Below are positions 1 through 9,802 of a stretch of DNA of 64,000 bases, piece by piece. Origin of the DNA: Candidatus Sigynarchaeota archaeon (GTDB lineage: Archaea; Asgardarchaeota; Lokiarchaeia; Sigynarchaeales; Sigynarchaeaceae); the NCBI GenBank assembly GCA_030587525.1, contig JAUQYW010000652.1:17019-81018 (forward strand), given 5' to 3'. The notes under the pieces were generated by a model, which made no database searches, was not told where the DNA came from, and worked only from the letters and a program-made list of their open reading frames with translations. Each line of letters starts with the position of its first letter. Position 1 is the first letter of the stretch. The translations under genes were made by a program, and so were the position numbers.

Positions 1-1050
1 GCAGGCCCGTGGCACGCGCCGGCGATCTTGTTTGATAAATATCCCCTGGGCCAGGACAAGGAAGCCCGCGTAATTTGCCTCCGGATCTTCCCCCGGAAGC
101 CCACGAAGGACTACGTGGTCATCTGGCAGTTCGGATTGCGCGACATTTCCATCCGGGCGCTTATCCGGCCAGCCCTCGACGTGCCGCTCACGCATGACGA
201 GATCCGTACCGCTCCAGTCATGGTACGCAACCAGGAGGAAGGCGGCGGTGGGTTCGCGCGCGACAACAAGGGCTACATCTCCACGTGGCAGATCCCGTCG
301 ATCAACGACCCGACCGGCCTGCAGCGCTTGTACGAGTTCGACTTGGATGACCCCTTGAACACCGGCAAGTGGCACCCGCTGCCGGGATCGTGGGGATGGA
401 ATGCAACGAGCGACCCATGGCAAGACGGCGGGGAAACCGCGGACGCGTGGTCGCTCAGCCTGGACCCGGCGACCGACCAGCTCTACTGCACCGCGGTTGT
501 GTGGAGCGCCACGAACCAGAAAAACTCGGTTATCACCCGATCGGTGCCTTGGACGGAGAAAGAGCGAGCGGAGTTTCGATTCGGTGCCCCCAAGGTCAAG
601 GGCTTCCAGCACGTCGCGCCGGCAATCGAATATGCACTGGGGCCGTCTGCAACGCTTGACATCGAGATTCGGAGTGTCCGGCCGGAGGATCCGCTGTACA
701 TGCTCGTGGGAAACTCCGATATGACGCTCGGCAACATGGCCGGCGTGGAAATCTCGCCAGCGTGCACTCGGTTTATATCGATCACGAGCAAGAACACGAT
801 CCGCCCGGCACTCGGCACGACGCGGTTGGCGATCGACAGTTCCCGGTTCGTGCATGTCCGCTTGACGAAGGAAAAAAATAGCATCAAGGCATGGGTCGGT
901 GGCCATTTCATCGGCACCCGGTGGATCTCGCCCTGGATACGTGGTGGCTCGTTGCACGCCGAACTGCGGTTCAAGTTACTCGCCCGGGATGGCGCGGAAT
1001 ATCGCGTGCGGAACTTGCGACTCACGGACGGGCACGAGATGAAGCCCTAA
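1..1050 (+). CDS. Unknown protein, 5' end outside window
   Basis: The reading frame is open from the first base of the window to the stop at 1048-1050, so the gene very probably begins further left. The first start-like codon inside is a TTG at 28, which need not be real. The visible 350 residues contain no motif I recognise. The middle is rich in Trp, Gly and Asp (about residues 110-150) and the second half alternates short hydrophobic stretches with charged residues, as in a beta-sandwich. That fold suggestion is a guess. No transmembrane helix is seen. A SIR2-TPR gene follows 50 bases downstream on the same strand, so the two may be co-transcribed. Confidence 0.6.
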   Translation, partial: AGPWHAPAILFDKYPLGQDKEARVICLRIFPRKPTKDYVVIWQFGLRDISIRALIRPALDVPLTHDEIRTAPVMVRNQEEGGGGFARDNKGYISTWQIPSINDPTGLQRLYEFDLDDPLNTGKWHPLPGSWGWNATSDPWQDGGETADAWSLSLDPATDQLYCTAVVWSATNQKNSVITRSVPWTEKERAEFRFGAPKVKGFQHVAPAIEYALGPSATLDIEIRSVRPEDPLYMLVGNSDMTLGNMAGVEISPACTRFISITSKNTIRPALGTTRLAIDSSRFVHVRLTKEKNSIKAWVGGHFIGTRWISPWIRGGSLHAELRFKLLARDGAEYRVRNLRLTDGHEMKP

Positions 1051-1100
1051 TAATACCGCGGGAGAATAGTCCTTAGGAGTAGGAATCGCAATAAAACGCC

Positions 1101-3641
1101 GTGACGCCATCCGTGAGTGAAAAGAACGACGTGCTCGAGCTTGCCGATGGACCCATCGTTCAAGCCTTCCCGAAAGATGCGATGTATGCCTTCCTTGCCG
1201 GCGCCGGCATTTCCATGGCCCCGCCATCGAGCCTACCCTCGGCAAGGGACATGTGCAAGATACTGCTTGGATTTTGCGCGCCAGCCCGCGAAATCGAGGA
1301 ACTGCTCAAACTCCCCGGACTCCGGTACGAGCAGCTCGTGGAGGAGGTCCAGAACCAGATCGACAAGAACATCAAGTTCATGGATTACCTGGACATCGCA
1401 CCGCGACCGAACCAGATCCACCACGTGCTCGCCGGCGCGGCGCTGGCAGGGCATCCAGTGCTCACGACGAATTTCGACTCCCTGATCGAGGAAGCATCCC
1501 GGGAAATGGCCGCCAGTAAGCAAGATCCTGTCCAGCTGGTCATCACGAGAGCGGATTTCAAGGCCGCCAATATGGCTCCCGGCAAGCCAGCTCGCGTGGT
1601 CTGCAAGCTCCACGGATCGATGAAAAACGCTTTCACGAACGAGGACACGCGGGCGTCGCTGGTCACGACCATGGCTGCACTCGGCAAGGACCGCGCACGT
1701 GGCGAGACCTTCTCCATCGAACCCTTCAAGAAGCCGGCTGTGATCGCGGCCATCTCTGAACGCGTGCTCGTGGTGCTCGGATATTCCGGGCGTGATGATT
1801 TCGACATCGTCCCACTCTTGCGTGAATTCAGCGGCATGAAAGGCGTGGTCTGGATCGAGCATGACGAGTCCGCCGGGGAACCGCGAATGTTCCGCATTCG
1901 CCCCAGCGACAGCGAACCCGCGCTCGGGACCAGCCCGCACATCCGCCTCCTCACCGCCCTGGCAAGGCGAGGCATCCCCGTCTCGCTGGTAAAGGGAAAA
2001 ACGATCGGTGTCGCGCAGCAGATCGGGCCGTGGCTCGGCATCCCGGCCATTGCGGCCGCGCCGGTGGCGGGCTCGCTCCGCCCGTCATTCACGACGTGGG
2101 TTGCCCCGTTGTTCAAGGACGTGACCGCGCAGCAGAAGGAGAAGCTTGCAAGCTCCCTGTTTTTTTCCCACGGGCAGCCGCAAGCAGCGTTGAGGTGCGC
2201 GAGAAATGGCTTGGAGGCCGCGACAGCCGCTGAAAATGAACTGGACAAGACTTGGTTCTTGAATGATCAAGGTATCATTTTGGACAGCACGGGAGACTTG
2301 CCCGGGGCATTGCAGTGCTTCGAGCAGGCCTTGGCCATCGACGAGCGAACAAGCGACACGGGCGGGCAAGCCACGCGGCTAGGCAATATCGGTAGCTCGC
2401 TCCAGCGGAAGGGGGATCTCGATGGCGCGCTCCAGCGGTTCAGGCACGTGCTTTCCATCGCAGAAACGGCAGCAAGTGAACGCGTCGATGCTCAGCGAAC
2501 CAAAGCATCAATGCTTAACAATATTGGAATGATTCTTTATGCACGCGGTGAAACCGAGGAATCATTAAAGGCTTTCGAACAGGCCCTTGCCATCGATGAA
2601 AAACTGGGAGACCTTCCCAAAAAAGCAAGTCGATTGATAAACCTCGGGTACGTGATCAAGGATCGCGGGGACGTCAATCGTGCCTTGCAATATTTCGGGC
2701 AAGCCCTTGCCATCGACGACCAGCTCGACGACCAGCTAAGCAAGGCAACGGCGCTGAACAATATCGGGTTGATCCACCACATTACTGGTGACCTGAATCG
2801 GGCGATGCAGTGTTTCGTGCAAGCATTGCAGATATACGATAAATGGGGGGAACTCTCGAAAAAGGCAGTAGCGCTGGGTAATATAGGATCGATCTTGAAG
2901 ACAGCCGGCGAATACGGGAAGGCTATGCAAGCGCACCAGCAGGCACTTGCCATCGACACGCAGTTGGAGGACCCGCCTGCCATAGCAACCGATCTCAACA
3001 ACATCGGTCTGATTTCCCTGGGCGCGGGGCAGCTGGACGACGCGAAGCAGTATTTCAAGAAGGCCTTGGTCATCGACGAGCAGCTCGGGAACTTGCAAGG
3101 ACAAGCCACCAAGCTCAGCAATCTCGGGTCAGTCCTCTTCCACCAGAATGACGTGGATGGGGCGCTTGCGTGTTTCAAGCGGGTATTTGCTATTGACGAA
3201 AAAATCGGGGACTTGCTTGGAAAAATATCCGATCTAAATCACATCGGTTCAATACTCAAGAAGCAAGGCGACGATGACGGTGCGATGCAATACCACAAGG
3301 ACGCTCTCGCGCTCGCTGATAAAATTGGAGACCTTGGTGAGAAGGCAACGAGCTTGAACAACATCGCATCGCTGCTCCAGGACAAGGGAAATTTTGATGA
3401 TGCACTCAAACTTTACGAGGAAGCCTTGGCGATCGATGAAAAACGCGGCGATGTTGAAAACAAAGCAGTCCGGCTCAACAACATTGCAAACCTGCTCGAA
3501 CAGCAGGGAAAGCTCCAGGAAGCATTGGAGCGGTACCAGCAGGCCTTGACTCTTTGCGAATCCGCCGGCCTGGGCCGCGTGGCATCGGCCATACGGAAAA
3601 ACCTCAATGCCGTGAAAATGCGCATCCAACTCGGGTTATGA
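1101..3641 (+). CDS. SIR2-like NADase domain with C-terminal TPR array (copy 1)
   Basis: The product (846 aa, GTG start) has an N-terminal SIR2-like domain of about 270 residues. It shows the NAD-binding FLAGAGIS loop near residue 30, TTNFD (N124, D126), KLHGS with the presumed catalytic H171, and VLGYSGRDDFD near 230. About 11-12 TPR units of 40 residues follow from roughly residue 390 to 830, each with the G-D/N-x-x-x-A-L-x-x-F/Y-x-x-A-L pattern. SIR2 domains fused to repeats act in several bacterial defence systems as NAD+ hydrolases whose sensor part recognises an invader; here that role is inferred. A purine-rich TAGGAGTAGG at 1075-1084 could serve ribosome binding, though it is rather far from the GTG. 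A paralogue lies at 19407-21638. A protein deacylase or a signalling scaffold are alternatives. Confidence 0.85.
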   Translation: MTPSVSEKNDVLELADGPIVQAFPKDAMYAFLAGAGISMAPPSSLPSARDMCKILLGFCAPAREIEELLKLPGLRYEQLVEEVQNQIDKNIKFMDYLDIAPRPNQIHHVLAGAALAGHPVLTTNFDSLIEEASREMAASKQDPVQLVITRADFKAANMAPGKPARVVCKLHGSMKNAFTNEDTRASLVTTMAALGKDRARGETFSIEPFKKPAVIAAISERVLVVLGYSGRDDFDIVPLLREFSGMKGVVWIEHDESAGEPRMFRIRPSDSEPALGTSPHIRLLTALARRGIPVSLVKGKTIGVAQQIGPWLGIPAIAAAPVAGSLRPSFTTWVAPLFKDVTAQQKEKLASSLFFSHGQPQAALRCARNGLEAATAAENELDKTWFLNDQGIILDSTGDLPGALQCFEQALAIDERTSDTGGQATRLGNIGSSLQRKGDLDGALQRFRHVLSIAETAASERVDAQRTKASMLNNIGMILYARGETEESLKAFEQALAIDEKLGDLPKKASRLINLGYVIKDRGDVNRALQYFGQALAIDDQLDDQLSKATALNNIGLIHHITGDLNRAMQCFVQALQIYDKWGELSKKAVALGNIGSILKTAGEYGKAMQAHQQALAIDTQLEDPPAIATDLNNIGLISLGAGQLDDAKQYFKKALVIDEQLGNLQGQATKLSNLGSVLFHQNDVDGALACFKRVFAIDEKIGDLLGKISDLNHIGSILKKQGDDDGAMQYHKDALALADKIGDLGEKATSLNNIASLLQDKGNFDDALKLYEEALAIDEKRGDVENKAVRLNNIANLLEQQGKLQEALERYQQALTLCESAGLGRVASAIRKNLNAVKMRIQLGL

Positions 3642-3644
3642 GCA

Positions 3645-3651
3645 TTTTTTT
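3645..3651 (+). terminator. Oligo-T terminator after SIR2-TPR gene
   Basis: A run of seven T residues begins four bases after the stop codon of the SIR2-TPR gene and lies between two convergent genes. Intrinsic termination at T-tracts is usual in archaea. No hairpin is seen. Confidence 0.5.
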
Positions 3652-4467
3652 CTAGTTGGACTTCCTCGCGCCGAGGATCATTGCAGGTAATGTCATCGTG
3701 AGCGCCGCTTTCTGCTGGTCTGCGGGCATCGCCGATAATTTCTGCGCCAGAACCCGCTTCTCTTCTGTATAAAACGCTATCTTGAGCTCCTCGGGGAAAA
3801 CGTTCAGTATCTGCAGCTTTCCGAGCTGCATGAACGCGAAGTACGCGTCGACGCTAGGAAATTGCTGCACGATGTCCCGCGTTTCGGCGGTAATGTCAGC
3901 GAAGCCTATTTTTTCCAGCATCTTCCGCGTCTTCAGCACGGGAGTCCAGTTTTCCGAGCCCGCGTTGACTCGCATGGCATACTCCCGAAATCTTGGTTGC
4001 TGGAATAGCTCCACCATACCTTCCCCGTCCATCTGGAAAGCCGTGCATTCTGGCATGTGCTGGAAGCCCGTCACGATCAAGAGCCCCCCCGGTTTCAAGG
4101 CATCATGCACTTTCTGGTAGAATCCCTTGTGATCCTTGAGGAAATTCAGCAGAAAATTGGAATAGACCGCGTCAAACTCGCTGGTGAATGTCATGTTCAT
4201 GGCGTCCATTTGCACGGGCGTGATGTTCGCCACTTTGCGATCGGCAGCAGTTTTTTTCAACAGGTCAAGCATGTTTTTCGAAAGATCAACGGCTGTCACC
4301 TTCCCGCGGGGATATTTTTCAGCGATCCTCGTGGCTAATCGCCCGTCACCGCAGCCCACGTCAAGAATCTTCCCGGCACTTTCAACCTTTAACTTTTCGA
4401 TAGTTTCGAGCCCTATCTGATATTGCATTTCCGAGTTGTCCCTGTAGATTTGTTCACTCGACGGCAT
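3652..4467 (-). CDS. Class I SAM-dependent methyltransferase
   Basis: The SAM-binding motif I reads ILDVGCGDGR near residue 35 (from the ATG), followed by the acidic VTAVDLS strand end, a DAVYSNFLLNF motif IV region and a PGGLLIVTG motif. This is the ubiquinone/trans-aconitate-type small-molecule methyltransferase fold; the substrate cannot be told. I prefer the ATG at 4467 (271 aa): an in-frame TTG at 4512 would add 15 residues, but a TATA-like element at 4533-4540 places transcription start near 4510, leaving the TTG almost without leader and the ATG with about 40 bases. The gene converges on the SIR2-TPR gene. Confidence 0.8.
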   Translation of the reverse strand: MPSSEQIYRDNSEMQYQIGLETIEKLKVESAGKILDVGCGDGRLATRIAEKYPRGKVTAVDLSKNMLDLLKKTAADRKVANITPVQMDAMNMTFTSEFDAVYSNFLLNFLKDHKGFYQKVHDALKPGGLLIVTGFQHMPECTAFQMDGEGMVELFQQPRFREYAMRVNAGSENWTPVLKTRKMLEKIGFADITAETRDIVQQFPSVDAYFAFMQLGKLQILNVFPEELKIAFYTEEKRVLAQKLSAMPADQQKAALTMTLPAMILGARKSN

Positions 4468-4532
4468 TCTCTCACTCACCCGACCAAGGTTCCCATCACG
4501 AGCCTTGCACAAGTATCACGTGGACGGGCGGT

Positions 4533-4540
4533 GTATAAAA
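4533..4540. promoter_or_regulatory. TATA-like element shared by divergent genes
   Basis: GTGTATAAAAG lies in the 163-base gap between the minus-strand methyltransferase and the plus-strand esterase. Read rightwards TATAAAA would start transcription near 4563; read leftwards TTTTATAC would start it near 4510. Both agree with the chosen start codons. Confidence 0.45.
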
Positions 4541-4630
4541 GCCTTGAGATCGCCCCACGAGCACGTCGCGCGCCTCACCCCGCGGAAACTGGAGAATCCC
4601 TAAAATAGGCTCGGGCCGGATCAATGCTAC

Positions 4631-5890
4631 ATGGTGAGAAAAACGCGGGCGACCACGCCACGCGGGCGGCAAATCCGCGACGCCGTCGCTGTTGCCTGCA
4701 TGATCACGGGCTTGGCATTCCCGGCATTGTATTTCACCTTCGGCAACGATCTCCCGCTGGTCCTCAACGCGTTTCGTGACCCCTTCATGCTCGACAACGG
4801 GACGAGGGTGAGCAATGTCCCGGAATGGGAGACACGGCGGGCCGAAATCAAGGAACTCTTGCTCGGGACGGAATATGGCCACATGCCCGGCCGGCCCGAT
4901 GCTATGAATGCAACGGCCGTGTCCATAATGGACCTGGGAAACGGGCGGACCCTACACGTCGTCACGCTCATAATCATCCCCAGCAACGCCACGCCGGCTG
5001 CGTCGTTCAGTTTCACCGCGACGATCTTTGTTCCGAACGGCACCGGGCCATTCCCGGCGGTTGTCAAGGTTGGCCTCGACAGCCAGGGGAGCCAGGCAGC
5101 TGTCAACCAGACTATAATGGATCACGGCTACTTGTTCGCGTGCTATAAGAACACGGAACTCGACCAGGACACGGAGGGTTACGACGAGGTCGGCCCCGCG
5201 CAGGCTGCCTATCCGGGTTACGACTGGGGGAGCGTCGCCGTCTGGGCGTGGGGTGCCATGCGCGTTGCGGATTACTTGCTCGGCGAGCCGTGGGTCAACA
5301 CGGGGTCAGCATTCAAGCCCGATGTCGATCCTAGAGTCGTGGTCGTGACGGGCCACTCGCGCCGCGGGAAGACCGCGCTGCTCGCGGCGGCCTTAGACGA
5401 GCGTTTCACCATGGCAGTCCCGAATGGCAGCGGAACTGGCGGGGCCAGCAGCTTTCTCGTCCAAGGGCCCGGCGCGGAGACATTGGCGTCCATTACCTCG
5501 CCTTACTTGTTCAAGTCGTGGTTCAAGGATGATTTTGGCCGGTTCGCGTGGAACGAGGCGCAGCTGCCGTTCGACCAGCACTTCCTCCGCGCGCTTGTCG
5601 CGCCGAGGGTGGTCATCTCCACCGATGCCCTGGGTGACATTTGGTCAAATCCCGCCGGGACCCAAGCCGTCCACGTGGCGTCGCAGCCCGTGTTCGATTT
5701 CTTGAACGCCTCGGCTTGCAACGGCATCCATTTCCGTGAAGGTGGCCACGATTTTACCGTGGAGGACTTCGCCGTGCTACTAGATTTCGCCGACACGATG
5801 CTGCGGGGCAAGAGCTGCATTGGGAACTTCTACATGCACCCGTTTACGTTTATCGCACCCGTGTATTATACGGTGCCGGGATCGAGATGA
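4631..5890 (+). CDS. Membrane-anchored alpha/beta hydrolase, CE15 glucuronoyl esterase-like
   Basis: The 419-residue product has one N-terminal hydrophobic segment (about residues 20-40) after a basic stretch, so the rest should face outside; several N-x-S/T sequons agree. The nucleophile elbow reads GHSRRGK with S243. CE15 esterases carry a G-x-S-R-x-G-K elbow, the Arg being a hallmark, and a late His is seen in EGGHDFT (H373). The YDWGS and WAWGAMRVADYL segments also resemble CE15. Known CE15 enzymes cleave ester links between glucuronic acid and lignin alcohols; in an archaeon the substrate is more likely a uronate ester in an exopolysaccharide or another organism's polymer (inference). 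The ATG is preceded by no clear ribosome-binding site. Confidence 0.75.
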   Translation: MVRKTRATTPRGRQIRDAVAVACMITGLAFPALYFTFGNDLPLVLNAFRDPFMLDNGTRVSNVPEWETRRAEIKELLLGTEYGHMPGRPDAMNATAVSIMDLGNGRTLHVVTLIIIPSNATPAASFSFTATIFVPNGTGPFPAVVKVGLDSQGSQAAVNQTIMDHGYLFACYKNTELDQDTEGYDEVGPAQAAYPGYDWGSVAVWAWGAMRVADYLLGEPWVNTGSAFKPDVDPRVVVVTGHSRRGKTALLAAALDERFTMAVPNGSGTGGASSFLVQGPGAETLASITSPYLFKSWFKDDFGRFAWNEAQLPFDQHFLRALVAPRVVISTDALGDIWSNPAGTQAVHVASQPVFDFLNASACNGIHFREGGHDFTVEDFAVLLDFADTMLRGKSCIGNFYMHPFTFIAPVYYTVPGSR

Positions 5891-5962
5891 ATTGTTGTCA
5901 ATATTATGAATCCCGGGCTTTCTATGGACGGCTCGCGCCTAATCCAGGCGACGACCATTACC

Positions 5963-5971
5963 TTTTTTAAA
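5963..5971 (+). promoter_or_regulatory. TATA box, apparently leaderless transcript
   Basis: TTTTTTAAA is centred at about 5967. A start 26 bases downstream falls at about 5993, on the GTG codon at 5992 of the next gene. This supports that GTG as the real start and a leaderless mRNA. Confidence 0.5.
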
Positions 5972-5991
5972 CCATCGCCGGAAATAAATGT

Positions 5992-7896
5992 GTGGCAAGA
6001 TACTTGAAGTGCAATTCGCTTTTTTGCGCCGTGCTCACCAGAAGCACACTTCTGGTCAATTTTTTCATAATGGGAATCTTGATCATACAACATATTTATT
6101 ATTTTATGAAAACCGGGGCGATTTTTTTCGATGTTCTCGGTTTCTTCTACATCTACATCGTGGTCGCGGTCTTGTGCATCCTCGGCGCGGTGTACTGGAC
6201 CCGCGTCGTGATTGCTTGCATCAACATTGCAATGATGGCATGCTTCGCCATGTTGTTCGGGCTCATCGCATTTGTTTTTTCCGGGCCGTTCGACGTGATG
6301 ATGCGGGTTGCTTGTTTTTTCGTCATTGGCCTAAACGTGGCATGCATCTCCACGTGGCTGCTTATGCACCGGCGAATCTCTTTCAGAACGATCGATCCCC
6401 CCGCGGGGCGGGATGCGAGGCGGAGGGCCATCGCATGGACCGCGATCATCGCGTCGATCGCGGGTCTGGGCATCCCCGCGTTCTCGGGGTTCTGGTTCTC
6501 GTACACGGTCATGGCGCCGGATGGTGCAACGACGCGAAGCAGCTTCTGGGGCTCTCCAACGCTAATCCTGTTGCAAGCCACGAGTCGCGTTGAGGTCGCG
6601 GACAATTACACGTTCACAATCTCGAACGACACGCTCGATGCCGATCCGCCGGGTTTTTCCAACAACACGATGGCTTACATTGATAAGGTCATTGCAGGGA
6701 ACGGGAGCGACCAGACGAACCATACCGATTACATGGCAGGTGCAAGATCCTATCCGAATGGAACGGTGTTCTTGCCTGCCCCGTTACCGTCCTTGTCAAA
6801 TGTCACGGTCACGTTCCATTACGTCTCGAACCACGACGTGCTCCAGGCACTGCAGGTCACCAACGCGACGCTCATCTTGAACGTTCACGGGGCGTTCACC
6901 GCCGACCCGGATCCGTTTCACTTCATCAACCAGACCTACTTGTTCCAGCTGCTCGACGCGTGGGAGATCGAGTTTTATCTCGATGTCAGCAACGGCATCG
7001 ATTACCCGCACGCGTTCAATTATGGGAGCACGATCCTTGTGTGCTACGAGACGTTAAACTGGGCTCGACAATGGAACCGCTTCTCCGGGATCAGCCTCGA
7101 TTTCGAGGCGGGTGAAGTTCCCATCCCGGGTGGCATACCGGGTGGCGTCGCGCTGCCACCCGGCTATCTCCTGCCGGATATCCCATTCCTGAACCTCGAC
7201 GAGCTGCACTGGTACTTCCTCAACGAGCAAAACGAGACATTATTCGCCGATGCGTGGAATGCCTACGAGGACATGTACGATTACGCAAGTGGCCTTGGCT
7301 ATAAATCGTATCTCGTCATTGGTGATGAAGTTTTGCACGAGTTCATTGATGATGATATGGATTGCCACCGGGAACCCGTGTGCCCGCGATCTCCAAACGC
7401 GGATGTCATTTACGGGACCATGTCGTATCACGAGAGCGATGTCGAGGGACGGTACAAGCTCTACCGGGATTGCATCGACCAGATTAACATGTTCGGGCTT
7501 CAAGGGAGATCCATCTTGACTGGCTGGATCTTGTCCGGATCGAACTATTACACGGATGATCAAGCTGGGTTGGAACGATACATCGATGATTGCTTGATCG
7601 CGCAGGCAGCAGGCATGGCCGAGCTGTTCCACGCGCCGTTGGCGGGCCTGCAATCGAAATGGGGGGACGATGCCATCATGGCCCTGGATCAGGCCTTGAA
7701 TGAAGCGCCAAAGGAGAGCTTCACGTTCCAAGCACCGGGATTCGTGTTCCACGATTACTTCTTCTTTGATTTTCTCGAAAACTTCAACCGGCCATTGATT
7801 GTCGCGGCCATCATGGCCTTCGCTGCATTGGTGATCCTGGTACCCGTCATGGCGCGCTTGGCACGAGCCCGGCGTTGCCGGAAACAAAAAGTGTGA
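5992..7896 (+). CDS. Multi-pass membrane protein with large outer domain, possible TIM-barrel hydrolase
   Basis: The 634-residue product has four or five hydrophobic helices in the first 130 residues, another near 145-170, a domain of about 420 residues with many N-x-S/T sequons, and a final helix at about 600-622 followed by a basic tail. The outer domain has strand-like segments ending in acidic residues (GISLDFEAGEV, YLVIGDEVLHEF, then IYGTMSYHE), an arrangement seen in glycoside hydrolase TIM barrels. I cannot assign a family. Start: GTG at 5992 fits the TATA box at 5963-5971; an ATG at 6070 is an alternative that would drop 26 residues. The neighbouring esterase suggests work on surface or environmental polysaccharide (inference). 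Confidence 0.7.
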   Translation: MARYLKCNSLFCAVLTRSTLLVNFFIMGILIIQHIYYFMKTGAIFFDVLGFFYIYIVVAVLCILGAVYWTRVVIACINIAMMACFAMLFGLIAFVFSGPFDVMMRVACFFVIGLNVACISTWLLMHRRISFRTIDPPAGRDARRRAIAWTAIIASIAGLGIPAFSGFWFSYTVMAPDGATTRSSFWGSPTLILLQATSRVEVADNYTFTISNDTLDADPPGFSNNTMAYIDKVIAGNGSDQTNHTDYMAGARSYPNGTVFLPAPLPSLSNVTVTFHYVSNHDVLQALQVTNATLILNVHGAFTADPDPFHFINQTYLFQLLDAWEIEFYLDVSNGIDYPHAFNYGSTILVCYETLNWARQWNRFSGISLDFEAGEVPIPGGIPGGVALPPGYLLPDIPFLNLDELHWYFLNEQNETLFADAWNAYEDMYDYASGLGYKSYLVIGDEVLHEFIDDDMDCHREPVCPRSPNADVIYGTMSYHESDVEGRYKLYRDCIDQINMFGLQGRSILTGWILSGSNYYTDDQAGLERYIDDCLIAQAAGMAELFHAPLAGLQSKWGDDAIMALDQALNEAPKESFTFQAPGFVFHDYFFFDFLENFNRPLIVAAIMAFAALVILVPVMARLARARRCRKQKV

Positions 7897-7909
7897 TATT
7901 CCGGAAACA

Positions 7910-9802
7910 TCAACCGTTTCCCGCGTGGCTGATCGAATCGATTTCCTTCCCCTCCTTTACCGCGTCATGATAGTAAGGCAAGGGAAACCGGCCATGCAGC
8001 GGGGAGTGCTTGATCGCGGCATGGATCATACGGGACATGCCACGCATGATGAACTTGCTCGGTCCCGCTAGGCTTATCGACTCATCGAATTCCCGCGCGG
8101 TGTCGTCATCGAACCCCCCGAAAAACGCGTACAATGGCGTGAAAATGAAGATGGGATAGATGAACATGGAGAAGAAAATCGTGAACACGGTGCTCAAGGC
8201 GATCGCGACGATCCCGGCGTTGATCATCCCCGTGAAGGCCGATAATAACAGGAATAGGAGGGGAATCGACAACGCGGAAACGATCAAGGGTGCCACGACG
8301 CACTGCCACAGCACACCTTTTTTTCCAAATGGCAGCCTGAGTATCCGGGCATGAAAATAGATGTATTTCAAGGTTACTTCCACGATCGAAGCGACGAACC
8401 GCGACCAGACGATTGCTTCCCACGTGAGCCCGAGCGATGCGAACCAGAACAGGAATATGATGTATAGCGGGCTCGATATGAGGCTCAAGACCACCCCGGT
8501 CGTGGGCTTGTCGCACGCGGGAAACAGCCGTCCCGACAAGGAGATCATCGGGCCATAGAGGGTTTGCGTGATGATGATCGCGCCGATCATGCCCTCCAAG
8601 GGCGCGTAGGGGGAAAGCGCCGGCACGATGGTGGTGAACGCTTTCAGCAAGACGGGAAAAAGGATGACAGCGGGCACAGTCATGTACGCGGAAACGAAGC
8701 TGAAATACTTGAGCAAGGAACACACGTAGTATTGGAAGAGGTTCTTTTTCCCGTTTAAATATGATTCCGAGAACGGCGCGGTGGCATTTCGCATCATTTG
8801 GCCTTGCATGGCCGTGAGGTTGGTAAACATGCCACCAAAAGAAATCAGCCCTATCCATAGGCCGTACGACGGCACCAGCGCGATGGCCGCAAGGTTGTTC
8901 AACATTTCCACGAATTGCCCGGCCACTTGTTGGACCCACAATTTTCCCGAAAACGAGAACAATTTCTTCGCGATTGCCCGGTCGAAACCGGGTCGAAAGA
9001 GGTCCGCGAACGACACGCCGATGGTCTTTCCCAGCTTGGATCGAAACACGCGGGCGCCGTAGATGAACCCGACGATCTCGACAATCCATAAGGATGCAAT
9101 CCACATAATCGTTGCACCCATCAATTCACCGAGCGCGGGTACTTGCGACCCGTACCATCGCCCGACCAGCACCGCGCAGACCTGGATGACCGGCTTGAGC
9201 AATGAATCCTTGAAAAACGTGTAGGTGTTGAGAGCATCCAGTCGCTGGAAGCCCTTGAAAAGGGAGTCGAAGAGCTGCGTGCAGCCCGGGAATTGAATTA
9301 GCAAGTAGGCAAGGATGAACCAGGACATGTGCACGAGATTCGAAAATGGTAACCACAAGAACACGACGCAGCTGAGCAACGTGATCTGGGCGACGCCCGT
9401 GATCATCTGGAACCACGCGAACAGCTGTAGATACTTGATTGCATAACCTGGATTGGCCGTCGCATGCTCCCCGACGAAGCGCAGCAAGCCATCGTTCAGC
9501 TTGGTGTTGCTGTTGATCTCCGCGCCGTGCGTGCTCCCGAAGTCAAACAAGCCAAATGCGAACCCTAACAATCCGTAGACGATATTCGCATATCCTTCAA
9601 TTTCAGGATAGGGCATATAAATCGGGAGGATGAGGGGAATGATGGCGACGAACAAGATCGCCCCGACGATCGTGTAGAGGACATTATGAAAAAAGCCACC
9701 GAGCAGCCTGTGAAACCCGACGGTTAAATAACCATCCTTTGTAGAAGAATCATTCGACTCCACGGGGGATCGCATTCGAATAAAACTCACCTTTGTCGCC
9801 AT
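7910..9802 (-). CDS. Polysaccharide/lipid flippase-like protein of the MOP exporter superfamily
   Basis: The 630-residue product is almost wholly hydrophobic, with about 12-14 predicted helices in pairs, beginning near residue 35 and ending near 560, then a soluble basic C-terminal tail of about 60 residues. Size and layout match Wzx/MATE/MVF-type exporters, which flip lipid-linked sugars across the membrane. No short diagnostic motif exists for this family, so the call rests on topology and on typical segments such as GLFDFGSTHGAEI near residue 85. The ATG lies directly after the stop of the upstream membrane protein gene, so the pair is an operon. A role in S-layer glycan or exopolysaccharide export fits the neighbouring carbohydrate genes. 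Confidence 0.65.
   Translation of the reverse strand: MATKVSFIRMRSPVESNDSSTKDGYLTVGFHRLLGGFFHNVLYTIVGAILFVAIIPLILPIYMPYPEIEGYANIVYGLLGFAFGLFDFGSTHGAEINSNTKLNDGLLRFVGEHATANPGYAIKYLQLFAWFQMITGVAQITLLSCVVFLWLPFSNLVHMSWFILAYLLIQFPGCTQLFDSLFKGFQRLDALNTYTFFKDSLLKPVIQVCAVLVGRWYGSQVPALGELMGATIMWIASLWIVEIVGFIYGARVFRSKLGKTIGVSFADLFRPGFDRAIAKKLFSFSGKLWVQQVAGQFVEMLNNLAAIALVPSYGLWIGLISFGGMFTNLTAMQGQMMRNATAPFSESYLNGKKNLFQYYVCSLLKYFSFVSAYMTVPAVILFPVLLKAFTTIVPALSPYAPLEGMIGAIIITQTLYGPMISLSGRLFPACDKPTTGVVLSLISSPLYIIFLFWFASLGLTWEAIVWSRFVASIVEVTLKYIYFHARILRLPFGKKGVLWQCVVAPLIVSALSIPLLFLLLSAFTGMINAGIVAIALSTVFTIFFSMFIYPIFIFTPLYAFFGGFDDDTAREFDESISLAGPSKFIMRGMSRMIHAAIKHSPLHGRFPLPYYHDAVKEGKEIDSISHAGNG

Noticed and set aside
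1233..3178. Long minus-strand open frames antisense to the SIR2-TPR gene
   Set aside because: They mirror the codon bias of the plus-strand gene, have no motif and no promoter, and the SIR2-TPR product is clearly real.
2261..3560. Tandem 120-base periodicity that could be taken for a DNA repeat array
   Set aside because: It is the 40-residue TPR repeat of the encoded protein; the DNA copies are too diverged for a recent or CRISPR-like array.
8106..9104. 332-codon minus-strand frame in a second register inside the flippase gene
   Set aside because: Its product is Arg/His-rich without fold features, whereas the other frame gives clean membrane helices.
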